From positions 1,706,501 to 1,770,500 of the forward strand of contig JAOTOL010001599.1 in assembly GCA_034440575.1 (NCBI GenBank): 64,000 nucleotides of DNA, in the 5' to 3' direction. The notes below the pieces were generated by a model that was not told where the DNA came from, did not search any database, and was given only the letters and a program-made list of their open reading frames with translations. A program made the translations under genes and the position numbers. Shown here in pieces: positions 1-12,184 of this stretch. Position 1 is the first letter of the stretch. Every line of letters starts with the position of its first letter. The DNA is from Imbricaverruca yamaguchii (taxonomy: Eukaryota > Arthropoda > Thecostraca > Neoverrucidae).

Positions 1-949
1 CTTGGGGCAGTCCAAGGGGGAGGGGTCCATGAGCTGTGGCACCACCAAACAGCAAAACCATGAACTAGCATGGAGGGCAGAATGCATTGAGGGCTATGAG
101 GAAAAAACATGTTGTGCCCAATATCTCATGAAATATTTATGGTAGCACAGAACTAAGGGTAGATTTTGGAAAGCTTATATGAAACAACATATTCATGTGA
201 AAAAATATATACAGGAATGCTGCAACAGTGTGTGCATGATCTAACTCATTCTCTTAGGGTAGTGGGCTGCTGCAGCATTTTCAAGTGTGTCCTGCTGCTG
301 ACAGTGTTTCTGTGGTAGCCAGAGCCTATTTTAATTGCGGAGTTCCAACAACAGCAGGTTCTGTGAACAGGGCTTCATTTCAGGAAATGAAAGCATTGTG
401 CTATGCCTTTAGCTAAAATTGTCTGTTGAGGTTCCTATATGCTTAAAGCTTCAATTCATTGCAATTTTCTGTGAAATATAATTGAAGAGCACAAAACACT
501 GAATGTACTTGCACAAGCATGGCTGTTTTTTTTTAAAGCAAATGATGCTAGAATTAGCATTGACTATCCAATCACCATGCTGGCTCCAGTTGCTAGTCTG
601 AAGGTCACACTAAGGTTGTGCCAGTGTCTGGAGGGCCAACATTATGAAGTGGCCTTGGGGCAGTCAATCTCCAGCTCTTCTTTCTATATTCACCATCATA
701 CCCTTGACTCATCATCCCCAATGAAGTGTGGTGGAGCCCTTGAACCAACCAAAACCTTTCTAGGGACAGAATGCCTGAAATTGACCAGATGATTAACTGG
801 TTGAATGATTCAGTTTTGTTGTACACATGACAAGGACAATTATATTACTGCTGTCACATTTACTAACAAGTCATCACAAATATTTGGGCAAACCTCACTG
901 AAAATTGCAATGCAAAATGTTACGAAATTCCAAATTTCAGGTGGAAAGC
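1..949. other. AT-rich flank, nothing recognised
   Basis: No coding exon, RNA gene or clear repeat is visible. The short open frames carry no recognisable domain and have no consistent splice sites. This is intergenic DNA or an early intron upstream of PHRF1; I cannot tell which. Confidence 0.4.
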
Positions 950-1345
950 AATGCAGAAGTCTTTAAATTTGTTCATGGTCAGGAACTGGGAAATTTCAGG
1001 GGAAATGTTTGAATTTAGGGAGAAATGATGCAATTAGAGGTCATCAATTCAAAATTGCGTTAATCACAGCAGGACAAGGTTAAGACAGTCTTTCTTCACC
1101 AACAGGGTAGTGAACACTGGAACCAGCTGTCAGAAAACATTGTCAGTGACAGTACACTGAACATCTTTAAAACAGCATAAACAATCAGTATAAGAATAGA
1201 GGACTAGCTTTTCAATATTCCAAGGAGGGCTTATTGACAAATTTGGTGGGCAACTGGTTCAATTCAGGGTGCAACCAATTGAGGGCCCTTGTGGCTCATA
1301 GTTACATTGCCCTTTCATGTCTTTATTAAGCCTGAATCCATTCAG
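950..1345 (+). mobile_element. CR1-like LINE, 3' end fragment
   Basis: The segment matches base for base, with scattered differences, the reverse complement of about 53,415-53,770, which is the 3' end of a better preserved LINE in this window. Shared stretches include the region coding for the C-terminal part of ORF2 (a conserved Trp-Asn-Gln-Leu-Pro type motif near 1,120) and the 3' untranslated phrase ending at ATGTCTTTAT. Frames are broken by indels, so it is a dead, 5'-truncated copy. It lies upstream of the first PHRF1 coding exon. Confidence 0.75.
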
Positions 1346-3224
1346 TGTGTACCAAATCCTGCTATCACTAACTAAATCTGCAATTTAAATTATTCCTCAT
1401 GACAGTTTTTGCTCCATCATTACTTCCAGAATGCTCACAGATCCTATTAAAAAGATGGTTATGTTGTGACACCTTCTTTGTCATTCAATCCACAATGACT
1501 TATATACATGTGACACAATATCTGTTGCCTTGTTGCCATGTGTGGACAGCAGTGTTAAATTATTTGGGAAATAGGGTGGAATATACCACTTATTGAACTC
1601 TCGATCTACATCCTTCCCAAAAAAAGTATCGACATCCTGCTCCTTGATTTGTGCTTATTAAGTTTTCACGTCTCCTTTCTAACAGTATCTCACCTACAAG
1701 TATCATGTCATCATATCATATATCATATCATGATAGCACGTCCATGCTCTCCATGAGGAATGGTAATATGCGAATATTTCGCAATGCAACTTCAGGTAAA
1801 GGGATTATCTATAATGTGATTTGGCAAACACTGCAAGTTTACAGCATATAATTATTCTCCTTACCCCGAATATAGCTCTTCCTAAATTATGAATCTCAAA
1901 CAAATAATACAGGTGCAGTCATAAGTACCTACACCATTGGCTCAAATTCGAGTCTAAAAGACACTGAATGACACTAATTCCATGGTAAATTTCGGCATCC
2001 CACTGTGCTCGTTTCGACATCTCACACCTAACGAAAAACCATTATTTTAACCCTGGTGGACAGTGACATACAATTACTTCGCCATTAACTGTGTGGATGA
2101 AGAAAGAAGTTGCTTGGGAATAGTGAAAGATTGGAAGAAAATAAAGGATTGCCACTTAAGGATTAAAAAAGCAGAATCCCTTTCACTTAAGTCACATGCA
2201 TTTTACATTATTTAGCAGTGGTGTATATAATGACTGTCCACACATGTGGCAAAATGGTAAAAACCTAAGACAAGGATGGAATAGCACAATTCCATTAACT
2301 GTGAATTTCCAGGCCACATGGTCAATTATTTTACACTGTGTGTGGACAGTCTCAATCAGGGCCCAACCTGTCAGCTGAAACCAATGTGTCTGATTCTGTG
2401 CTTAACACCCTGAAATCTTGCAAGAACAGCACAACTCATAGGTCTCAGGAAAGTGCCAAGCTAATGCCACAGCAGGGAGGGTCCTGATGCATGGCAGCTT
2501 TCAGTGGGGAAATCAGCAAAATTGTCCTCATGAAGGAAAGCACAGATTTTCCTCATGTGCCCCATGGAGCATATTCAAAATGAAATGATGTGAGTAATGC
2601 AACTGCTGACAATTTGTTCAGAGTTTCATGTGTGTTATTCAAACTGAGAATACCCAGTAAATGCAAAGTCATCAGTGTAGTTAGGTTTCCACATCCTTGT
2701 TGCAGAAGCTAGATAATACATGAACAAGCATGTGAAAACCATATGGATAAGATGCATGGTTGTTCAGCTATAGGATCAGAGAATGGTGGCCTATTCTACA
2801 TGTGACAATTGGGCACTAAATGACCAAACCTGGTTGATGTGCACTAAAGCTCAAATAACCAACAGCATGTATGACAACTGTTTTTAGTGGTGATAATGTG
2901 CCAAACCTAAGTTTTCTAGTAAGCACTGAATGTATGTTATTACTTTGCCTAGTTATGGTGCCATGGAGTACCCAAGCAGGTATGTTTGTTTCAGGGAGAG
3001 TGGAAACAATTTAAGACCTTTATTTCTGTGCCAATCATATTCACATTACCTTTTTGTATCCTGATGGCACTTAGCCACACCTGCTTCTCTTATCATTCTT
3101 TCAAGACTTACTAAGACTAAGTATTGAGCTATGTTCTGGTAATGCATAACTTCAGGTATATTTATTGAAAATTTACTATGTACCATGTTGCCATGGATAC
3201 TTACCATGCATGTACCTATTACAG
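1346..3224. other. PHRF1 upstream region, nothing recognised
   Basis: AT-rich sequence with only short open frames. Non-coding 5' exons and the promoter of PHRF1 may lie here or further upstream, but I see no convincing TATA box, CpG cluster or splice-donor chain that would place them. Confidence 0.35.
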
Positions 3225-3228
3225 AAAC

Positions 3229-3337
3229 ATGGAAGATGAAGAGGGTTCAGATTCTGGCTTGGGAGGAATACAGAAAAACATGAGAAATGTGATTGTATCA
3301 TCATCAGAACAAGAGTCTGATGGGTCAGACAGTGAAG
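3229..3337 (+). CDS. PHRF1: PHRF1 exon 1 (first coding exon found)
   Basis: An acceptor TATTACAG ends at 3224, so this exon begins as 5' untranslated sequence and the ATG at 3229 is the first in frame. It codes for 36 residues rich in Asp, Glu, Ser and Gly, as expected for the low-complexity acidic N-terminus of PHRF1. It ends after the first base of a codon at AAG|GTTTGC, a phase that exon 2 completes. Sequence conservation is weak here, so the start rests on splicing and composition, and a further upstream start is possible. Confidence 0.7.
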
Positions 3338-6300
3338 GTTTGCAATTCTTCCTTTTCTTCCATTCATGGTGTCAACTGGTCAAAAGTAATGAACCAAAAA
3401 ATCGTCTCTAGTGTCAATGTGAAGTATGAAAATGCACCTGCATGTTTTTGGGCATCATTTCCATGTACACTATTAGCATTTGTCCTTTGCAAAGCAAATA
3501 TAATGTTGACCGTGTATCCCTTGCTAGTCATTTTTGATTCTTGACAACATAGATCCCTGACATTTTTTTCCCAGAGTTTAGACACCTAGCGTCTGTGATC
3601 TAGGGGGCTAAGTGTCTTGGCTGGTCTTGGCTGAAACTGCAAAAGTGGTACCTAAATCTGGTATGCTAATGTTTATTCTTTGCATAGTATCACATATGGA
3701 AAAAGATATCATGAACATTAATCAGTATGGCAAACATTGATTGAGCATGCACTGTTGCAGGTATGATTGTCACATCACCATCTTATGTACCATACATAGC
3801 TAACCAATATATATGCATATCTACATACCTACATATCTACAATATGCATGCTGTCCAGGCTTGCATTGCTTAGCTCACTTTTTAGCCCCACCTTTCTGTT
3901 GTGGCAGCATCAACCATGCTATATGCAGCAACAAACAGCAGAGCATTCCTCCACCTATGGTGAAAAACATAGCAGAAAACACTGCAGTCAGTTTCAGACC
4001 AGTTAGGTCTCCAATTGTGATGTGGAAATCACTGAAGCATACCACTGATCATAAGTAAGTCGTGCTACAACAGTGCGGATCTGCACCACTCACAATTCCT
4101 CCTCCGCCCCAGCAGACTCTGATGATGAGGATGAGGATGAGGACGAGCGGGCTGCGAAGGAGGATAGCCAGCAGGGCGAGTACAGCTCGACAAGCAGCGA
4201 GGAGCCGTCCAGCGACTCGGAGGGCGCCGAAGTCTGTCCCATCTGTCTGTCCAAGTTTCGCAATCAGGAGATCGGCAACCCAGAGTCGTGCGACCACAAT
4301 TTCTGTCTGGACCACATCCTGGAATGGGCCAAGGTGGGAGGTGCTGTTGTGGAGGTAGCCAGGCCAGACTGAAAGTCTGCCATTGGACTCTGTCGGCTGG
4401 GTGTTTGCAGCTTTGTTACCTTAAAGTGACGTCTATTTCGTCGATACTGGTTGAAGAGAAGACAAATGATCACTTGCATTCAGTAATAGTATTTCCACTG
4501 CATGTTCTCAAAGAGCCAAGCACATTGGGACTTTCAAATGTCATGGTGTGAATGAGAGTAAATAATAAGTCAGGCACATCATTTTAGCTATTTATATTGT
4601 TTATACATAACATAATTATGTCCTACAAACACTACTAATTGGACACACATGGATAATATCACAGATCTTGACAAGCTTTCACCAAATATAATTCGGATCC
4701 TGAATTCTGAAAAGTATTTGAGTTGAAACCTGGGCCCAGTATCACTGGAAATGCCTATCACAGACTTATTCGTAAATTCACGTAAATTCCCTTTGCATAT
4801 TGCTTTTTACAGCACTTTGGTGTTTCTGAATGACCTGCCATGAATCTCATCAGCTTGCCAATGCTGCCACTAGCACACCAGCTGTAGGTTCGCCACGGAT
4901 GTTGTACCGGATGTTGCAGAGCGTGACTACGCGTCGACTGTTGCAGAACGTGACCACGTGTCCGGTGGACCGTCAGCCGTTCTCGCTGGTGCTGGTTCGG
5001 CGCGAGCCCGGCGGCCCCATCGTGCGTCGCTTGAACGTGGATAAGCGTGAAGCGCTGGACGACACCCCGGATGAGGACCCCACGTACTGCGAGGTGGGCA
5101 CACCCCTGCACTGCCGCGCACCCTCTGGGCTCGCTCGGAGGTGCGGCCTGCTGCACAAGGCTGTGGTGGTCGATGTCACGTCCTGCGTGATCGGGTGGGC
5201 TGCCGTGTTGTCACCGCGGTCAGTGGGGTGACGAGGCTGCTCTGCTGTTGGTGGTTGTGGCTGTTATCACGGCCAATGGGATGACAAGGCTGCACTGCTG
5301 TTGGTGGTTGTGGCTGTTATCACGGCCAATGGGGTGACGAGACTGCTCTGCTGTTGGTGGCTGTTGTTGTTATCACGGCCAATGGGATGACAAGGCTGCA
5401 CTGCTGTTGGTGGTTGTGGCTGTTATCACGGCCAATGGGATGACAAGGCTGCACTGCTGTTGGTGGTTGTGGCTGTTATCACGGCCAATGGGGTGACGAG
5501 GCTGCTCGGCTGCTGGTAGCTTTGGCTGTTATCACGGCCAATGGGGTGACGAGGCTACTCAGCTATTGGTAGCTCTGGCTGTTATCACTGCCAATAGGAT
5601 GACGATGTTGCTCTGCTGCTGGTGGTTGTGGATGTTATCACGGCCAATGGGGTGATGAGGCTGCACGGCTGCTGGTAGCTTTGGCTGTTATCACGGCCAT
5701 TTGGGTGACGAGGCTGCTCAGCTATTGGTAGCTTTGGCTGTTATTACGGCCAATGAGGCGACGATGTTGCTCTGCTGCTGGTGGTTGTGGATGTTATTAC
5801 GTCCAGTGGGGTGTCGAGGCTGCACGGCTGTTGGTAGCTTTGGCCGTTATCACGGCCAATGAAGTGACGTGGCTGCTCGGCAGTTCGTGACTGGCTGGTT
5901 TGCTGATCGCTGTATGATCAACATGGTCGATGCGTCCTAAAGCCCAAATACCTAACTGGTTTGCTGATCATGCATTGTGCGTTCCATGGGTATGTGTGAG
6001 TGGCATAACATTAAAATAATGATTTATCGTTAGGTGTGAGATGTTGAAACGATTGCAGTAGGATGTCGAGATCGCCACGGAAATAACGTTATTAAAAATG
6101 TATGACGTCCTGCTAACCCAGTTTTGAGACAGTTGTGTACATATCACTGTTCTCGCTTTGCATGTTTTGAGGGATATCTAGTTTGGAGACAACGATATCA
6201 ACGATAACGATGCAAACACCGATGCTTTAAACTGGTGTTGTATAATATAGCACATCATAGGTAATCCATTTACCTGGAATTGCACTACGATATTACATGT

Positions 6301-9300
6301 TCGTTATCACGACACTGTATCCGTTATGGTGAGCGTATACGTGATACTTGGCAACGAGATATAGTTAGAAACAAGGAATGAAGATTTCATAAATACGCAC
6401 GAAGAAACAGGATGCCGATACTTCTTTAGGAGGGATTGACAGTGTTCAGTAAATGGCACATTCCACCCTATTTCCCGAATAATTTATAACTGGAGTGGCA
6501 CATCATGGTTGTGTGCTCTGTGAATAGGTAGCTGCCATAAATGCCGTGACGTCGATATGCTGTGCTGGTGCATCACTGCTGTCTGCTGAGCAGGTGTGTG
6601 GCCGCTGTGACTGTGTGCTACTGTGTGACGCCTGTGTGACGACTGTGTGTTGTGCAGGTGTGTGGCCGCTGTGACTGTGTGTGCTACTGTGTGACGCCTG
6701 TGTGACGACTGTGTGCTGTGCAGGTGTGTGGCCGCTGTGACTGTGTGTGCTACTGTGTGTGCTACTGTGTGACGACTGTGTGCTGAGCAGGTGTGTGGCC
6801 GTTGTGACTGTGTGTGCTACTGTGTGACGCCTGTGTGACGACTGTGTGCTGTGCAGGTGTGTGGCCGCTGTGACTGTGTGTGCTACTGTGTGACGACTGT
6901 GTGCTGTGCAGGTGTGTGGCCGCTGTGACTGTGTGTGCTACTGTGTGACGCCTGTGTGACGACTGTGTGCTGTGCAGGTGTGTGGCCGCTGTGACTGTGT
7001 GTGCTACTGTGTGACGACTGTGTGCTGTGCAGGTGTGTGGCCGCTGTGACCGGGAGCACTGTCTGCTCCTGTGTGACGACTGTGTGCTGTGCAGGTGTGT
7101 GGCCGCTGTGACTGTGTGTGCTCCTGTGTGACGCCTGTGTGACGACTGTGTGCTGTGCAGGTGTGTGGCCGCTGTGACTGTGTGTGCTACTGTGTGACGA
7201 TGTGTGCTGTGCAGGTGTGTGGCCGTTGTACTGTGTTGCTACTGTGTGACTACTGTGTGACGACCGTGTGCTGTGCAGGTGTGTGGCCGTGTGACTGTGT
7301 GTGACGCCTGTGTGACGACTGTGTGCTGTGCAGGTGTGTGGCCGCTGTGACTGTGTGTGCTCCTGTGTGACGGCTGTGTGCTGTGCAGGTGTGTGGCCGC
7401 TGTGACCGGGAGCACTGTCTGCTCCTGTGTGACGGCTGCGACGCTGGCTACCACCTGGACTGCCTGCAGCCACCTTTGACAGGCGTACCTGTTGATGAGT
7501 GGTTTTGCCCCGAGTGCGCCCCGCTTAGGGCCGACCCTCGCCTTCTGGCTGAAGAGGTCAGTAGTGCCCGCTTTCAGCGATTGTAAAGGTGAGTAGTATC
7601 GACGGCCGCTGTGTACAGAGGCCACCAGTAGTTACCGCTGCTAGCTACAGGGAGCAGTGGTACCTGCAGTCAGCGATTGCAAAGGTGAGCAGTACCGACG
7701 GCTGCTGTCCACAGATGCCACCAGTAGTTCCGCTGCTGGCTGCAGAAAGCAGTGGTGCCGGCGATCAGCAATTATAAAGGTCAGTAGTACGGACATCCAC
7801 TGTACAGATGTCACCAATAGTTGAATGAGTAGTAATTGCTGTTGCTGGCTATAGAGGTCGGCACTGCCTTCTTGTTTCTTGCCCTTATGAAATTCAAATG
7901 AGTACCAGTAAATCCAACTAATTCTGGCACACGTATCTCGGCCACCGGTTGATGGAGGTGCGTGATCCTAGGTCGACACTTCGAGCATGTGCCGTTCCTG
8001 TCCTGCACTCCCATTCCCACCTTCACCCACTGCGCAGGCTATGTGCACACGCGAGTACCGTCGTGCGTTGCGTTGCCCTATGACTTGCTCTGTGCGCCTG
8101 TCCGGCACCTAACCTGCCTGTGTGACCCTACCTAGGAGTCGACTCTCTATTTGTCTCTGTCAGGTCGGTGTAAGCCAGGAGGAACTACTCGGCCTGCTGG
8201 ACGACCCCGACTACGACTCCGAGCTGCCGCTGCTGCGAGCCGGACCGCGCCGCCTCCGCAGCAATCGGCTGGTGGCCCGCACCCGACTCAGCGAGCGCAT
8301 CTCCCGACTGCCGCGCAACAGACCGGCCGTCATCACCACTCTGGTGATGCTCAACTGCAGCCTGACACTGGTCTCACGCCACCCTAACTCCCGACCGCCA
8401 CCCAACAGAGCGACCGCCGTCACCACTCTGGTGATGTTCAACTGCGGCCTAACACTCACCTCACGCCACCCTCTCTCATGACTGTCACATGCCAGACTGG
8501 CCACTGTCACCAGTCTGGTGATGAGCGACTGCAGCCTGACATCTCACGCCACCCTCTCTCCCGACCAGTGTTGGATTTTCACTTCTCGGTCTTGGATTCG
8601 GAGTGTATAATTTTTTGGCTTGCCAAAGTATGGAGTGTATAATCGTGAGAAGCACTATATTATGGGGAGTATAATTTTCCAGTTTGCCAAATTATGGGGT
8701 GTATATTGAAGCACCAAGTAACGGAGTATATACATTTTATAAATAACGAAGTGTATACATTTTGAAAAATGCAGTGATGTTTCCTGGAATGAAGAATAAA
8801 AACCCGGGGCCTCAGAGCTTTGTGGGGAGGTGGGCCTCGAATTTTCCGGCCGGGGGCGTTTTAAAGACCCACGACCAATCGGTGTGATAGATTGGTGACG
8901 CTATAGAACCTTGCGGTTGAATGCGTCGTAAAATAACCCGATAATTCTTCTTCAAGAATAAAACGCCTTCAAGTCATTTGTTAGGTTCCTATCCTAGTGT
9001 CACACAGATAACCAGAATGGGTCCACCACACATCGTCGTCTGAAGTCATCCACGTTACTTGAATGGCTTATAAGGCAACTTCCTGAGCAATGGTAGAGAA
9101 AGTGATCACAAAAGTATACTTAATCGATGTCAACCAAGTTTATATATCAATACCTGCGACTCCTGACATACCAACACCGCACAACTAATACAAATTCACA
9201 ACATACCTCAAGAGCAGGACGTTCGTGAACCGACTGGGTCTAAAATGGGAGGGTCTACAATATTACTTCAGGATATGGGTTTCGGAATATATGATGATTT

Positions 9301-12149
9301 AAGGAAAGTTATACTAAAACAATCCGTGTATGATCTTTTATTCTCTCGACCATGACATTTTCTTTTTTCAAATGAGAAAGCTGAAAAAAATATTGAATTA
9401 AATTCTTATTAATATTAAATGTATTTCGATGCGCTTTCATGTCTGGAATGTTTAGTTGAAGCAAGGAATGACTTGGAAGCATGAAAAGCGACTAGACGGG
9501 CGGGCAAATTGCCGCTGTAAAACAGATTATCGTCACGGACGAGCGGAAATTTGCGTCTCATTTCGCACCATGATTGCTATTAAATACCAAAAAATGAAAA
9601 TAAGTTAGAGAAAACTGCCAAGAGAATTACAAGGAACTTTTTTCTCAATTAATAATAATCAGGATTATGGGGAGAAATTAATCATTGGATCAGAATGAGG
9701 CTTATAAGAGTGTAGAGGATTAGGTCAGCACACATAACTCTGAATTTGTCAGGAGTCGGGAAACCTCGCGGTCGGAGTGGCATGAATACAACTATTCCCG
9801 CTTGTTGATGAAATTCGGAAACAATATAAGTCACGAAATCGAAAGAACGTGAAATTTCTGGTTCTATGGATCTTCATTTTGGAGCAGTGTTAGCAGGTTT
9901 TAGGAACGCTTTGGTACCATTCAGGCAATTTTCATGGGGAAAATCCTTCCGATATATTTTATGTATATCGCTCCTGACTGCTTAATAATATAAATATGAA
10001 CGGTTTTATCAATCCAGTTTGATGCAGAACATATTCTCTAAGGAAGCGAGAATAAATGCACTATCCACGGATTTTCGTGGCAATGGTTTAAATAGCTCCG
10101 GCCGGAGTGGGAAATGGAGAGCGGTGAATTCATTGAATCCAAGAACGGACCTTCCTACGCGGTCGGGCTGGTAAAGGTGAATTCCTATATTTTGTTAGCG
10201 GAGCGTAATTATTTTTTTTTCAACGAAGGATTTTCTTTAAAGCTCTTCGCTGCTATCCGGATGGAATTGACTGCCTTCTTGGCTCGAGGTATGAGGGTTG
10301 GTATTACCTGACTATGTAGGCACCTACCTACTTACCTATATCAAATATCTTCGCGGTTATTCGAGTTATTGATTTGGATAAACCAAAGCTGTAAGCTTGT
10401 GGTGTGTGACGAGATATCTTCAGATAATACAAGGAGCAGGAGATGATAATATTAATTGCTGCGACGTTTTGCCGACAAGCGTAGTGATGAACAAAACTGA
10501 TTGCTTTGCTTTTGTCTGGAAAATCCTGTTTTCACTTACCACATTTTGAAGCGTGAATGTTTTTCTTTCAAAATGGGGGCTGGGCCTCTTCGGTGCACAC
10601 TGACCGCAGATATTATAGATATGCATGCATTCAAGCATTTGTGCATTCATGAAATGCTCAGGGAATTGTTAGGTACATCCTGTCCCCATTCTCAATTGAA
10701 TACCATTATGCTTTTAACATTTCTGGTCTCTTACTTTCTGAATGGACAAATTTGCAGTTTAGGGTGATTTGATTTCTTGAAATTTATTTTTTGTGCAATG
10801 TTTATGAATGTGTTCATAATGTAGGTACTTACATGCTGTGACCACACATTTTTTTGGCAAGTGCATTTGGGTAGCAAAATGACACCAAAAAAGTGGCCCA
10901 GGTTTGGTTTGGAAATATACCATGAAATGTAATGTTAAAAATGACGAAAAAAGCTGCAGCCTAACTGGATGCAAGAAAGCCTTTTTTAATGGAACTTTTC
11001 TAAGCAATTTTTTCCTTTAAAATGAAAAGCAAATCGCCTATTCTAACAAAACAGCCTATGCTAGCCTGAGTGTTTTTTTTACTACAAAACTTTTGTATAA
11101 TCCTGAATGATCCCCAAAGGAATTTGATAAATGGCTAACTTACAAAAAAAAAACTAATCTAGCATAACTTAGCCAAACCTAATACCTTTGTATGCTTCAT
11201 GGAGGTAAAATGTGTGTAAAACATGCGTGGAAAAGTAATAGTGCCCATGAAAATTCCTATGCTGTGGCAAAACATTGCTCATATCCACCAGTATTTTGTG
11301 GATTTGGGGGAAGTGCTACACTTTGTGGCTTACCAGTTGTGTGGATGCCACTCTAGCTCTTGGTGTTCATCCATGCATTCTTCTGGGCACATCTGGACTC
11401 TGTTCTGAGGTTTATCCACAAATGGAGAACATACACATGAATGCATTGGTGGCTGTTTATTAATTCACCTGCACTTCACCAGCAATCACACATGCACAAA
11501 TGGAGTGTTATGGAATGATATGAAAGATGGAATGTTATGAAATATGGAATGTTCAGTGGCATTAAGATCATATTCAAACTGCAGTGATCCATGTTTTGCC
11601 ATCTGTTGCAATCGTGCATGCTAGCAAGCTGACATTCTTCCAATCTGCCTGGCATATCATTTTCGGCTCCACTCCTGCCTCCTCTTGGAATGGGCCTACA
11701 GATGACCTGAAATAACAAATGTGTATTATCCTCAAGTATACTGGAAACTTTATGTGGTAGGGGACCCAGTATGACTGAATTTTTCTCTCCACCCAAGTTA
11801 TCACTATTGTATGACATCTAGCTGTATTGCTAGTTAAGCATGTCTTCATCCAGCAATTTTTTTCCGGAGTGTATAATTCTTTGGATGGCAAAAGTTCCAA
11901 AAAGGGCCACTTTTCCAACGCTGATCCCGACTGTCGCATGCCAGACTGGCCACTGTCACCAGTCTGGTGATGTGCGACTGCAGCCTGACACCTCACGCCA
12001 CTCCCCGACTGCATCCGCCACCTGAAAGACCAGCATCATGACTGCTGTTTTTGATATATCGACTATGGGCGATTTCGCGAGGTTTGAAAAGCTACCGAAA
12101 AGAAAGGGAAATACGTTTTGTTGGATCCTAAACCATCCATTGACTATTT

Positions 12150-12184
<35 letters not shown>

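Noticed and set aside
6883..7625. Minus-strand frames rich in His-Thr-Pro-Ala-Gln-His-Thr repeats
   Set aside because: Antisense reading of the acceptor-derived array beside the PHD exon.
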